A stretch of DNA of 64,000 nt from JBBRHH01 sp963788015 (GTDB lineage: Bacteria; Planctomycetota; Phycisphaerae; Tepidisphaerales; Tepidisphaeraceae): assembly GCA_963788015.1 (NCBI GenBank), contig CAWBEY010000010.1:124001-188000 (forward strand), read 5' to 3'. The notes beneath the pieces were generated by a model. That model did not search any database, was not told the DNA's origin, and worked only from the letters and a program-made list of their open reading frames with translations. Made by a program: the position numbers and the translations under genes. Below are positions 29,599 to 39,385 of the stretch, piece after piece (the first letter of the stretch is position 1; each line of letters begins with the position of its first letter).

Positions 29599-30185
29599 CT
29601 CACTCCTCAGTAGATTTGACCGACACGGCCCTTGCAGGCCCCTTCACTCAACCAGACTTAACGGACCACTCCACGATATGACGAGGCACGAACGGCGAAA
29701 AACAAGCAAGCCGGGACTAGTCCCTTGGCCGCTTGTAACAGTTAAACGGATATGTCCGAGTACAGGTTCGCCAATTCCAAATTAAGCCCTCGTTCTCCAG
29801 ATTGCACAAAAACCAGCCCTCAAAGCCCGTCAGTGGCAAACGTTGTTACACGCTGACGCGTAACCAGTTCGGTCGTTGCGCAATATCAAGCGACCTCTAT
29901 AGCCTACCCTCTAATTCAAACTTTTGCAACAACATGGTCCGCAACAACTTCAAGAAGGATCGGATTATCGGCCACATCCTGCCGAGACAACCCGCCAATC
30001 AAACTCAAGTCCAGACTAGACAATGGGTTGCCCGCGATTTCATGCAAATTACCGATCAGCCCAAAAGGCATTGCCCACAAGTGGCGCAGCACACAGGTAA
30101 AGCCAATCAAATTCACACATTATTCCCAGCGCTAGTGCTATCCACACCCCAATTATCGGAAAATTTCACGTCTACATAAGTCCCC
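29599..30185. other. Intergenic region between TPR cluster and giant gene
   Basis: About 590 bases without a convincing gene. Composition is visibly less GC-rich than on either side. It presumably holds the giant gene's own promoter and 5' untranslated region. Apart from the palindrome at 29713 and the ribosome binding site GAGGAG close to 29600 nothing was recognised. Confidence 0.6.
29713..29724. promoter_or_regulatory. Palindrome GGGACTAGTCCC upstream of the giant gene
   Basis: A perfect 12-bp palindrome lies 115 bases before the ATG at 29598. It is nested between CAAGC (29703-29707) and GCTTG (29731-29735), which can pair as an outer stem. On the minus strand it is followed by CTTGTTTTTC, so it could be an operator or a weak intrinsic terminator of transcription coming from the TPR cluster. 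No promoter boxes were confidently assigned. Confidence 0.35.
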
Positions 30186-32756
30186 CTATGGCAACGTCGG
30201 CGGCGCAATAACGCCCTCCCCGCCCCCTCCAGCCCCCCTGCCGGGCTCCGGCTGCGTCGTGGCCGCCGTCATCAGCTCGACCACCGCCCCCGCCAACCGT
30301 CGCACCAACCGCTCAGGATCCTGCCGCGCCAGCGGCCCCGCCAAATCCCTCACCTGCTCGGCCGACAGCCCAAGCAGCCCAACCAGCCCAACTACCCGAG
30401 CCCCCCAATCCGGATCGGCAAGCATCTTCCGCACGATCTCCACCCGCCCCTCCACCGGGCTGAGCCCGGCCATCGTATACCGCGCCCACATCCGAACCGG
30501 GGCGTCCGGGTCGCTGAGCGCCCCCGGATGGCCTGCTCAAACTCGATTGCCTGGTCCTTCAACGATCCCACGTTCTGCTGCTGCTTCTCCGCCTGCTGGA
30601 TCTGATTGCGCGCGATCATCAGGTAAGAATTGATCAGGTCCAACCGCCGAATCTTCTGCTCATCACTCCCCCCATTGATCTCGGCCTGCGCCTTCCGAAA
30701 CGCGTCTTGGCTCTGCGGAAAAGGCGCCCGCTCGAACGCCCGCTCGAAGGGCGACACTCAGTCCCGCCGGCAATGAAAACACCACGTTTCCCTGCGCCAC
30801 GGCCCAATTCGTCCGCACCGTCATCGTCAGCGACAAAGGCAGCGACGGGTTTTGCATGAACGGCATCGACAGCGCCCCATCGTCCAGCCGCACCACCTGG
30901 CTGATGATCTGCTTAGGATGCAATACGCCTTGTTGCCAAAGCCGCTCGATCGCCACCCCCTGCATCGGCTGCGGCACGGCCGCCTTCAGTTGCGGAATAT
31001 TCGCGTCAAACCACATATCCGGCCGAATCACCCCATCCCGCCCCACCGTAATATCATCGCTCCCGATGTTCTGCAGGCTCACCCGCGCGAGCACCGGCTC
31101 GCTAAACTCAAAACTCACTTTCGTCGGCTCGGCCTTCAACAGATAATAATTCTGCGGCTTGTCCAGAATCTTCAACCAGCCGGCCGAAAACTTCCGCAAC
31201 TCCGCCCGCATCGGCTCCGCGTCCGGCTTGGGCGTCAGCTTGATCTGCCGGGCATGAAATTCATTCCACAGCGTCGCCCCGGTCAGGCCCGACGGGTTTT
31301 GGCTCAGCAACTGCGCCGCCTGCGCATCCAGCTTGGCCGCATCCTCCGCCCCCGCGCGCCCCAGCCGAATCAGGCCCATCGCCGCCAGCGCATCACGATC
31401 CGCCACGGCCGACAGTTTCTGCTTCGCCGCCGTCGCGTCCCCGTCCACCAGATAAATCCAACCAACAATGCGCGCTACCCCAGCATTCGCCGGCAGGATC
31501 TGGTCGAGGAAATCCGTCACCCGCTTGGCTTCCTTGGGCTTCTGATTAAAATAAACCTCAAACCACGCCAGCGTCAGTAGCGAGTCCACATACGCCGCCT
31601 GCCCCTGCTGCGTCTCCCGGCTTTCGCTTTTGGCCAGCAGCGGCCCATCCCCGCTCAGATCGGGAACAGCGATCTCCTCGCCTCCCGACGGCTGGGTCGC
31701 AGCGCTTTTCACGCCCAGAAAATTGCGAATCTGCTGCAGACGATTGACGATCGCGTTGTGCGTCAGGCTGCGATATTGGTCGATGCTCTGCTTGTTCTCT
31801 TTGCGCTGTTCCTGCATGAGGCGCAGCATCAACGCGGTCTGGTCCTCGCCGCTCTTCAAAATCTCTTCGCACCCCTGGGCGGCCAACTGGTTCTGGTCGG
31901 CGATAAACGCCTCCACCGCATATCGCAAGACGTAGTCCCGAGGCGATGCCGAATGCGACATGTTCGCCAGCAAACCCGCCTGCGTGAACCAGTTTAACGA
32001 TTCATCCACCAGCCCCACATCCGCCAGTTGCTGGGCCAGGTCCACCATGATGCCAAACTGGTTGGGGTTAGATCGCAGCATCGCCACCTCGATGTGCGCC
32101 CGTTCCACCGGCTGGGTCGTGCTGCGCACCGTCAGCGAAAATTCCCGCTGCAATGCCTCCAGATTCAACGGGTTTAGCCGCAGCGCCTCCCGTAGCGCCT
32201 TTTGCACTTCCTCTTCCGACTTTTTCTCCATCAGCACATCCGACAGCCGCACGGCCACCACCGAACGCACCTCCGGATGAATCTCCAGCCGTCCCAGGAG
32301 ATCGTTTAGATAAGCCTCCTTCTTCTCGGCCGACTGCATCTGACTCAGGAACAGCTCAATGATCAGCACCTGAATCGAGCGATCTTCGGGTTGCAGCTTG
32401 CGAAACGCCTGCGCCGCGGCCATGCGCTCCTGAAAAATGTTGGGGTCGTCCTTAATTTCAAACAGCGCGTCCACCAGCAGCCTCGGATAACGCGGCTCGG
32501 CCCCGTCCATGCGCTGAGCAGCCTCCAGAAGGGCGGCCGCCATCTTCCAGTTCCCGGGATCCATCTTCTGAACCTGAAGCACCCGATGCGCCAAAACCCC
32601 CAGATGCGCCGCCACCGCCGCATATCCCGGCGCTGTAGTGGGCCCCGCAATGGCTGGCCCCGCTCCCGCCGGCGGCGCTCCAGGCGCTGTAGCTACGATC
32701 CCTGCCGCCGCCACCCCCACCATCGCCACCAGTCCAAGCATGGATGTAATCTTCAT
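30186..32756 (-). CDS. Secreted TPR/solenoid-like repeat protein (two frameshifts)
   Basis: The chain begins MKITSMLGLVAMVGVAAAG, a signal peptide or lipid-free anchor, followed by an Ala/Pro-rich linker. The body is alpha-helical with tetratricopeptide-like pairs (VQKALREALRLNPLNLEALQ; LNWFTQAGLLANMSHSA) and an ATQP linker near residue 350. Family-like reading continues across two frame changes, near 30.74 kb (into MSPFERAFERAPFPQSQDAF) and near 30.53 kb (into APVRMWARYTMAGLSPVEGR), ending at 30186; total ~860 residues. The C-terminal part resembles a HEAT-like helical repeat. It is last in a four-gene minus-strand cluster and directly precedes the giant surface gene. I do not know a named family; role as periplasmic scaffold is inference. 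Confidence 0.7.
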
Positions 32757-32802
32757 GGAGTCACACAAGCTTCGCACGAACCATTGGGCGGCATCAATAT
32801 TC

Positions 32803-33126
32803 TCACCTTCCGGCCATCCGCAGTGCCGCCGCCGCTACGCCGCAGATCACGACCACGACCACCGCCATCACCTTCAACCCAAAGCTTAGCGCATCGCGCC
32901 GATAAAACCGATCCACCACCAGCTCCATCAACAACGCCTGCGCCGCTACGATCAGGCCGATTGACACCATTCTAAATGCCCAGGCCATCAGCCCCGGCTC
33001 TGCCCCCACCATCACCGCCCCTTCCCTCCAAAACCATATCCCCATGACCACCAGCGCGAGCGCTACCGGCGAGAAAGCGACGCTCAACCACCGCCAGTGC
33101 CGGACCTCCATGTCCTGTTTCTTCAC
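32803..33126 (-). CDS. Small three-helix membrane protein
   Basis: 107 residues starting at a GTG with a strong ribosome site (ATAAGGAG, 6 bases before). Three hydrophobic helices can be seen: WLSVAFSPVALALVVMGIWF, AFRMVSIGLIVAAQALLMEL and LKVMAVVVVVICGVAAAALR. It sits 13 bases after the upstream TPR membrane gene and 46 bases before the secreted TPR gene, so co-transcription is likely. No family recognised. Confidence 0.65.
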   Translation of the reverse strand: MKKQDMEVRHWRWLSVAFSPVALALVVMGIWFWREGAVMVGAEPGLMAWAFRMVSIGLIVAAQALLMELVVDRFYRRDALSFGLKVMAVVVVVICGVAAAALRMAGR

Positions 33127-33139
33127 GCGTCACTCCTTA

Positions 33140-33988
33140 TCAAGCCTGCAAGTCCACACGCTCCATCCCAGGCGATTCCCCCGCCACCTCTTCCCAAATT
33201 TCCTTGAGAATTGGCCTCTCCTTCACCAACTCCCCCACCTCCTCCAACAATTCCACCCGCTTCCGCAGCCAAGTCGCCAATTCCGCTTTCCCCGTCTTCT
33301 TCGCCGCCAACGCCAAGTACGCCTGCGCCCGCGCTGCGTTCGCCGCCGGCATCAACTCCGCCAACTGAATCTTCCGCCCCGCCCCCTGAATCATCTCGCC
33401 CCACACCCCGATCCGCGCCTGGTAATCCAACTGCAGCAGCGTCAGGTTGAGCGCCTCGGCCAACGACAACCGCTCCTGGTGCAGCGCCGTAATGGCTGCA
33501 TGCGCTCCATGCAAATCGCTCATCTCCAGCAGCGCATCCGCCAATATTAACCGGCTGCGCGTGGAGAGGCTGCGCAGCGACCCCAGCCGCTCATGCAGCA
33601 CCGCCGACGCCACCAGCGCCGCCTCCGCCCATCGCCGCTGGGCATGCCGCAACACCGCCAGATGATGCAGGCTCATCAGCTTCACCGTCCGAAAAAGTGA
33701 GAAACTGCGAAGCGCCTCCTCGATCTGCGCCTCGGCCCGCTCATAATCCCCCGAAGCGATCAGCGAAGGCGATCCGGCCGCGATGCGCAAAGCGCGTACG
33801 CTGCGATAGTTCAACGTCATCCAGATCAGCCACACGCCCCCAATCCCCGCCAGCGCCGCCGATCCACCTTTGCCAAACCCCACCCCCAGCACCATGCAAG
33901 CGGCCGCCGTGGCGACGAGGACGCCTTTCAAAAGTGCACCAAAGGTGAGGTCGCGCCGGCACCGGGCTATGGCATTCTCCACGCGCAT
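33140..33988 (-). CDS. Membrane-anchored TPR protein B
   Basis: The ATG at 33988 overlaps the stop of the previous gene (TGATG), indicating translational coupling. Residues ~17-60 form two transmembrane helices (LLKGVLVATAAACMVLGVGF, then AALAGIGGVWLIWMTLNY). The rest is a helical repeat domain, with stretches such as RRWAEAALVASAVLHERLGS and LILADALLEMSDLHGAHAAI. It has the same layout as protein A upstream (two N-terminal helices, then TPR-like cytoplasmic or periplasmic part), so the two are probably old paralogues. Confidence 0.7.
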   Translation of the reverse strand: MRVENAIARCRRDLTFGALLKGVLVATAAACMVLGVGFGKGGSAALAGIGGVWLIWMTLNYRSVRALRIAAGSPSLIASGDYERAEAQIEEALRSFSLFRTVKLMSLHHLAVLRHAQRRWAEAALVASAVLHERLGSLRSLSTRSRLILADALLEMSDLHGAHAAITALHQERLSLAEALNLTLLQLDYQARIGVWGEMIQGAGRKIQLAELMPAANAARAQAYLALAAKKTGKAELATWLRKRVELLEEVGELVKERPILKEIWEEVAGESPGMERVDLQA

Positions 33989-34875
33989 CAAGCCGCCTCC
34001 GCCGGGGCCGGCGCCGCCGTGTATTTCCCGGCCAACTTTTCAAGCTCCCCATACCGCCGCTGCAACTCCACCGCCGGGCAGAGCAGCGTCGCCTTCTCCC
34101 ACGCTTCCTGCGCCTCGCTGGTCTTCCCCACCGAGTCGTGCGCCTTGGCCATCATCGCATAAGCATCCGCCACCCGATGCCCCAATTGCCGGCGCATCAT
34201 CGGCAGCTTCTCGTTAAATAGTTCCAGCGCCTCGGCCTGATGCCCGGTCTTGACGTCCCGGTACATTTCCACCAAAGCCAGCCCCGACGACCGCGCTGCC
34301 TGCGGCGATCGCTTCAATTCCCCTATCGCTTTGTCCACGTCAAACAGCCGGTCCTCGTGCAGCATCGCCATCGCCCGCTCCAACTTCAGCGCGTGTGAAG
34401 TATCCGAATCCAGCACCTCCAGCGACAGCAGATATTCACACAATCCCCCGGCATCCGCATACCGGCCATACCGCGACAGCACCTTCATCAAAAACATCAA
34501 CCCCAGCAGCCGCCCCTGCGGCGTGCGCGTTGGCTGCGACAAGAGTGTAGACAAAATCGCCGCCGCTTCCGGCCACCTCCTCAGCTGCAGCAACTCCTCC
34601 ACCGCCTCCAACTGCTTCTGCTCCAGCCTCACTCCCCGTACCGTGGACCACGTATAAAACCCCATCGCCGCCACCACCCCCAGCATGAGCAGACTCGAAA
34701 GCGCCTGCAGCGCAATGCCGCCGGCCGCGGATTGGCCGCTCATAAAGGAGCTGGTCATCAAAAGCAGCAGAAAAACCCCGCCCCCATACCAGAGCCACGC
34801 CGTCCGCGCCCGCGGCTGGCTTTGCTCCAGCAACGACGGCACGTCCAAAAACGAAACAAGCTCCTGCTCAGCCAT
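33988..34875 (-). CDS. Membrane-anchored TPR protein A
   Basis: 295 residues from an ATG at 34875. A short N-terminal stretch (AEQELVSFLDVPSLLEQSQP) precedes two hydrophobic helices (WLWYGGGVFLLLLMTSSFM and ALQALSSLLMLGVVAAMGFY). The remainder is TPR-like: LEAVEELLQLRRWPEAAAIL, ADAYAMMAKAHDSVGKTSEA and QEAWEKATLLCP. It is first of the four-gene cluster. Partners are unknown; in other bacteria such membrane TPR proteins organise multi-protein complexes, which is only a general analogy here. Confidence 0.7.
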   Translation of the reverse strand: MAEQELVSFLDVPSLLEQSQPRARTAWLWYGGGVFLLLLMTSSFMSGQSAAGGIALQALSSLLMLGVVAAMGFYTWSTVRGVRLEQKQLEAVEELLQLRRWPEAAAILSTLLSQPTRTPQGRLLGLMFLMKVLSRYGRYADAGGLCEYLLSLEVLDSDTSHALKLERAMAMLHEDRLFDVDKAIGELKRSPQAARSSGLALVEMYRDVKTGHQAEALELFNEKLPMMRRQLGHRVADAYAMMAKAHDSVGKTSEAQEAWEKATLLCPAVELQRRYGELEKLAGKYTAAPAPAEAA

Positions 34876-35046
34876 TGAAACGCCGATCAATCACGCCGCA
34901 ACGTTCGCACGACCCCACACCAGAACGCCTCTCGCATGATTCTACCGGCATGCCCCCCGACTTTCACCCCATACGGCAATTATGTGTGCGATTGTTCGCC
35001 ACTGCGAACCGGCGCGACGCCGCCTCTTGTTTAGATCCGGCTCCCG

Positions 35047-37634
35047 CTACGCGACGCTTAGCGCAACGCTCCCGCTGGCTCCCGAATAACCATCAACCGC
35101 AATTCGGTAGGTTGTCCCGGCCACGGCATTAAATGTGACAGCGCTGCTCAACGTGCCCCCTGCCGGGTCGTCGTCATTGCTCGCCACCTGCACGAGACTT
35201 CCCACCGCGCTGCCTGTGTACACGCCCAGCACCGTATCGAACGAGCTTCCGCGCGTGCTGATTTTCACGCTTCGGCTGCTGCTGGGCGTCCAGTTGAACC
35301 AAACCGATGCGCCACCGGCGTTGCCCGCATGACGCGGCTCGTTGGTTTCCTTCGTCGCCCCCACATTGCTCCCGCTCCAGGTCACCGTATCGCCTGACAG
35401 CAGCGCGGCATTGATGAAAAGATCGTTGCTCGGCGTTACCAGCGGGGCCGCCTGTGACAGATTCAGCGTCACATTCCCCGAGGCCGCCGAATACCCATCC
35501 ACTGCGATGCGATAAACCGTATCCTTCACGGCGTTGAAGCTCAGGGCGCTGGTCAACGTCCCGCCTGCCGGGTCGTCATCATTGCTCGCCACCGTCGTCA
35601 GCGCCGATACCGCACTCCCCGTATACACCCCCAGGATCGTATCGAATGAGCTGCCGCGCGTGTTCAAGCTCACCCGCGCAGTCGACGGCGCTTTCCAACT
35701 CCACCACACCGACTTTCCGCCCGTGTTCCCCGCATGTTTTGGCTCGCCGGTCTCTTTGGTCGCCCCGACATTGCTCCCGCTCACCGTCGCCGTCGTTCCG
35801 GTAATCGTGCTGGCTGCCGCGAAATTATCATTCACCGGCCCGCTTGCCGCCGGCGCAGTCACCGTCAGTCCAGCCGACGCCGCGCTGCTGCTCGTGCTCG
35901 ATGTATTGGCCACGGAGTAATACGTGTAATTCCCCGGCGTGAAGTTGGTCGTCGATGCGGCGATGCTCCACGCCGAGCCGTTCTGCGTCCCCGTCCCCAC
36001 CAGTGTGTCTGAACCGATCTGCAATCCGCTGGTGTTGTTGCTCTCGCGATAGAATGTGACGTTGGCGATGCTACCGCTACTCACCTGCACATTGCTTGCC
36101 GTCAGCGTGCTCTGTGTCCCCACAGTCACTGACGACGGATTCGCGCTCATCGACCCAATCGTCGGAGTCTGCGGAGGCGAAGGAGGCACCGTCGGCGGTG
36201 AGGGTGGCACAACCGGCGGCGATGGCGGCACCACCGGCGATCCCGCCAGCCCGGCCACCACCAGATTCACAATCGGCGAACCGCGCCCCGTCACCAGATC
36301 GTAACCCGCCCCGGCCGCGTATCCGTTGTTCCCGCTCGTCACGTCATGAAAATCCGACGCCGGTAATGCATAAATCTTCGGCAGCGTCGCCGTCGCCCCA
36401 TCCAGCGTCCCCAGGCCATTGATCACCCGCCCCTGGTTCGCAATCGCAATCACACCAGCCCACATCGGCGACGCCAGGCTTGTGCCCCCCACCTGCGTCC
36501 AAGGGGCCGAGGGCGAATCCCACGAATCGATCACGGCCACGCCGCTATTCGGGTCCGCATCAAACGACACATCCGGCACGCCGCGCATCGTGCTGCTCTG
36601 CGTCACGACGCCATGCTGATACGCCGGCTGACCAACCACTTGGCTGATGCCGCCGCCCGATCCGCCATAACTGCCGCTGCTGGTCCCGTTCCCCCAGCCG
36701 CTCTCCGACAAGTAGTTTCCCGAGCCGTCAACGCTCAAGCGCGTCCCCCCACCGCCAGCACGTCCGGCGATGACGCCGGATACTCGACCGCCCGCGTGGT
36801 CGTTGCACTCGAGTCATACGCGCCGCTATCGCCGCTCGACGCGATAAAGGTCACGCCGTTGTGTCCGGAAGGCGTGACGAAATATTGATCGTAATAAGAT
36901 TGCCCCGACGATTCGCCGCCGCCCCAGCTCATCGACACCGCCGAAACACCCGCATAGCGGCGCGCCGTGTTAATCGCCGCGAACAAGTCGTTGTCGCTGG
37001 GCGAGTTGGCCTCCACAAGCAGAATATTGGCGTTGGGCGCAACTGCATGCGCCCACTCCACGTCCAGCGAAGTCTCCAGCGCCCACGAATTTCCCGGCCC
37101 TGAAGGATCATTGCCCGGCAATATGGACGACCCCGTCTCACTGACACGGGTAAGACTCGGCGGATTGGCCAGCCCCATCTGCTGATCGAACGTTTGAAGA
37201 TCTGTAGCGATCGTTGGTGCGTTGTACGCGTCTACGATCGCAATCGTCTGCCCCGAGCCGTCTCCCGTCACCGATCCGAATGCGACCGTGTCAATTCCAT
37301 AAGCATGCCGCACCGCCGCCGGCCGCATTCCCACCGGACTCGTCGATGAAAATGGCCGCGCCGATCCCGCCGGCCGATACCGCACAAACCCCGGCGTCTC
37401 CACGCCACCCCCGCTCGCCGTCACGGTCGCGACAGGTGCATGATGATGATGATGATGGCGTTGATGCGGCAGCGCAATCACCGGCACCACAGACAACAAC
37501 CGCCGCTCCTCCAACCCCTCCAGCGCCAGCCGGCAAACCACATCCACCGTCGGCCGGAGAATCAGCGTCCTCTTGAAAACTTTGCGGTTGTCCAAGCGAA
37601 TCTCCTCAAAGAAGCAGCCAATCCCTCTCCGCAC
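35047..37634 (-). CDS. Secreted sedolisin-type (S53) serine-carboxyl peptidase with two C-terminal PPC-like domains (one frameshift)
   Basis: The N-terminus carries LEGLEERRLLSVVPVIALPH, the planctomycete secretion-type motif, then a run of six His. The catalytic domain shows the S53 set: Glu and Asp in SWALETSLDVEWAHAVAP, the oxyanion Asp in FIASSGDSGAYDS, the nucleophile Ser in VGGTSLASPMWAG and the Ca-site stretch HDVTSGNNGY...GYDLVTGRGSP. A one-base loss in a G run near 36738 splits the gene; with GGGGGGG the reading is VGGTRLSVDGSG. A PPSPPVV linker (~36.2 kb), one Ig-like domain and two ~130-residue repeats with SVWWSWKAPS/SVWFNWTPSS and SNDDDPAGGTL follow; these look like PPC-type beta sandwiches. 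No room exists for the usual ~180-residue prodomain. Confidence 0.8.
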
Positions 37635-38186
37635 TGGCCGGGCAACGATAATATCACACTTTGAACATAGGTCTATAACGATGAGACAACAATGAGAATC
37701 GACCGGAAACCAAAAGGCCCTTCGCCGCCATCCATTTAAACTTACAAATTTGACCCACCCGCCCGCTCAATCGCCCCGCTTCAGCGCCACAACCGACAAA
37801 ACCGTAAACGTCAATTGGCTGGTTCTCCGGCGCTCCCCCTCGCTTTCGTGCCAGCACGTCAGGACCTGACGGCATGTGGGCCGCCATAGGCATGCACATG
37901 ATTTTAACGGAGGCAAAACGCACCTTTTTCTGCTCCTTGGGCAGCGATAGAGCCGCGCCCGAACGCGTGGCGGAAGTGCAGTTGGGCGTGATTTTTATTT
38001 GCGGATTGAGGGGGTTGAGGACTGACAGGGGTTTAGGCCGGAAATGGTGGAAAAAAGCGCCCCCAAATGCTCCCCAAGACCTCCCCATATCCTCCCCTTT
38101 CTGGACATAAACCGACATAGATCCTCCCTGTTTTCTCCCTGAAACCGCCCCCTTTCGACTGGTTGATTCGAGTGGGAGGAGAGGAG

Positions 38187-38213
38187 CCGCAGAGGCCACA
38201 GTGGACGCAGAGG
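38187..38213. repeat. CGCAGAGG-type dispersed repeat
   Basis: The block reads CCGCAGAGGCCACAGTGGAC followed by GCAGAGG. Short elements of this style (CGCAGAGG / GGCCACAG) are dispersed in many planctomycete and verrucomicrobial genomes. Recognised from pattern only. Confidence 0.4.
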
Positions 38214-38388
38214 AAGAGGGGGGAGGGGAAGTTAGAAGTATGTAGGAAGAAGGTAGAATAGAGGAGATTGGTGGGGGAATGGGGGTCGGTTTGGGTGCTT
38301 GTTTTGCTGTTGCAATTGAGTTGCGCGTGAGGTTTTGGGAGGGGGGTGAGTGTTGACAAGGGTTTAGGGCGAAAGGGGCTTGTAAAAA

Positions 38389-38492
38389 CAGACACATAAC
38401 CGACCACCAATCGACCACCAACCGACACGTAGCCGACCACCAACCGACCACTAACCGACTATCAAACGACACATAACCGACCACCAAACGAC
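38389..38492. repeat. 11-bp tandem array, about 9 copies (unit CCGACCACCAA)
   Basis: Consecutive 11-mers from 38400 are ccgaccaccaa, tcgaccaccaa, ccgacacgtag, ccgaccaccaa, ccgaccactaa, ccgactatcaa, acgacacataa, ccgaccaccaa. A degenerate unit (cagacacataa) precedes them. The register is strict although the units vary. The period is not a multiple of three and no gene covers it, so it is a DNA-level repeat. Confidence 0.8.
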
Positions 38493-39072
38493 GCGTCGAA
38501 TCGGGGCTGACGATGGCTTGGCGGAGGGCGGGGAGGAAGCCCTGGATGTGCATCCGGGGCTTTGGGGGCTGCTGGGATGAATGAGCATGAGTTCCCCTTG
38601 TTGGGCACCATCTGGGGGAGATGGGGCGGCGTGTGCTGGTTGGCCAAGTGACGCTGGAGGTAGTGTAGACCGTTGTTAGGGAATTGTCAAGATCGGGGTG
38701 GGGCAGCAACGATTCAGATTGCGTTGAATCAGCCGATGATTCCGTTGAGGCCGTAGATTACCTGATTATCTCTTCGGCCGAGATCAGCCTACATCACGTC
38801 ACCCTTTAATATTCTGGCCATTGGGCGACCTCCCCTGACAAGCCCCTCGGCGAGCGATTTCTCCTCATTGGGATCCAATTTGGCGCATACCTTGGCGAGG
38901 CGATTGACGGCCATGGTCGGCAGTTTCAGTAGCTTTGTGATGGAGTGCCAACACCGCGTCGGGAGGGGTTGTGGTCGTCCGGCGAGCAGCCGTGGCGTCA
39001 TAATGATGAGCGACAGAGCTGCCCGTTGTTGGTCGATATCATTTTGACAGCAATGGGATGAAAAGTAGTTAT

Positions 39073-39120
39073 CCCCTTTGCAACGCCTCCCCTTTGCTAC
39101 GCCTCCCCTTTGCAACGCCC
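39073..39120. repeat. 16-bp direct repeat, three copies
   Basis: Units are CCCCTTTGCAACGCCT, CCCCTTTGCTACGCCT and CCCCTTTGCAACGCCC, exactly adjacent. It lies in non-coding DNA about 270 bases left of the insertion sequence. Confidence 0.8.
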
Positions 39121-39326
39121 GGAGAGGCAATCAAGGATGGCTGCGCCACAGAGGACCCCACTGGCCACCAACCCATCGTCTTCGAACAGGAAATAGCTGC
39201 ATGGGAGCTCGATTTCTCTCCGTCCCGCCACGATGACATTAAAGACTGGAAGCTGGAGACTCATGGCGGGTTTTTTCGTTTCGGGGGGAGTTTGAATAGA
39301 TCGATTATGTTCCTGGCGGACAAGGT

Positions 39327-39357
39327 GAACCGCCAAGACGCCAAGAGCGCCAAGAGA
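39327..39357. repeat. CGCCAAGA short repeat
   Basis: CGCCAAGA occurs at 39331, 39339 and 39348. This resembles the dispersed CGCCAAGACGCCAAG element seen in planctomycete genomes. It lies about 30 bases from the IS target site. Confidence 0.5.
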
Positions 39358-39385
39358 AGAAATGTTAGAGACGAGGCTCCATAAA

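Noticed and set aside
1..29598. Programmed ribosomal frameshifting in the giant gene
   Set aside because: There are too many shifts in both directions without shared slippery sites, and unrelated genes in the window show the same kind of break.
37435..37460. Run of six His codons as an artificial tag
   Set aside because: The run is encoded by ordinary CAT/CAC codons inside a native secreted protein, with Arg/Gln before and Ala/Pro after; there is no vector sequence around it.
38389..38492. CRISPR array
   Set aside because: The units are 11 bp, directly adjoining with no spacers, and no cas gene is present.
37654..38709. 351-codon minus-strand open frame
   Set aside because: The translation follows the 11-bp array and poly-purine stretches (VVGYVSFDSRLVVGWW-like) and has no family features, so it is treated as non-coding.
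38789..39130. 113-codon minus-strand frame with AKLDPNEEKSLAEG-like end
   Set aside because: The first part reads through the 16-bp repeats, no ribosome site is visible and no family was recognised; at best a remnant.
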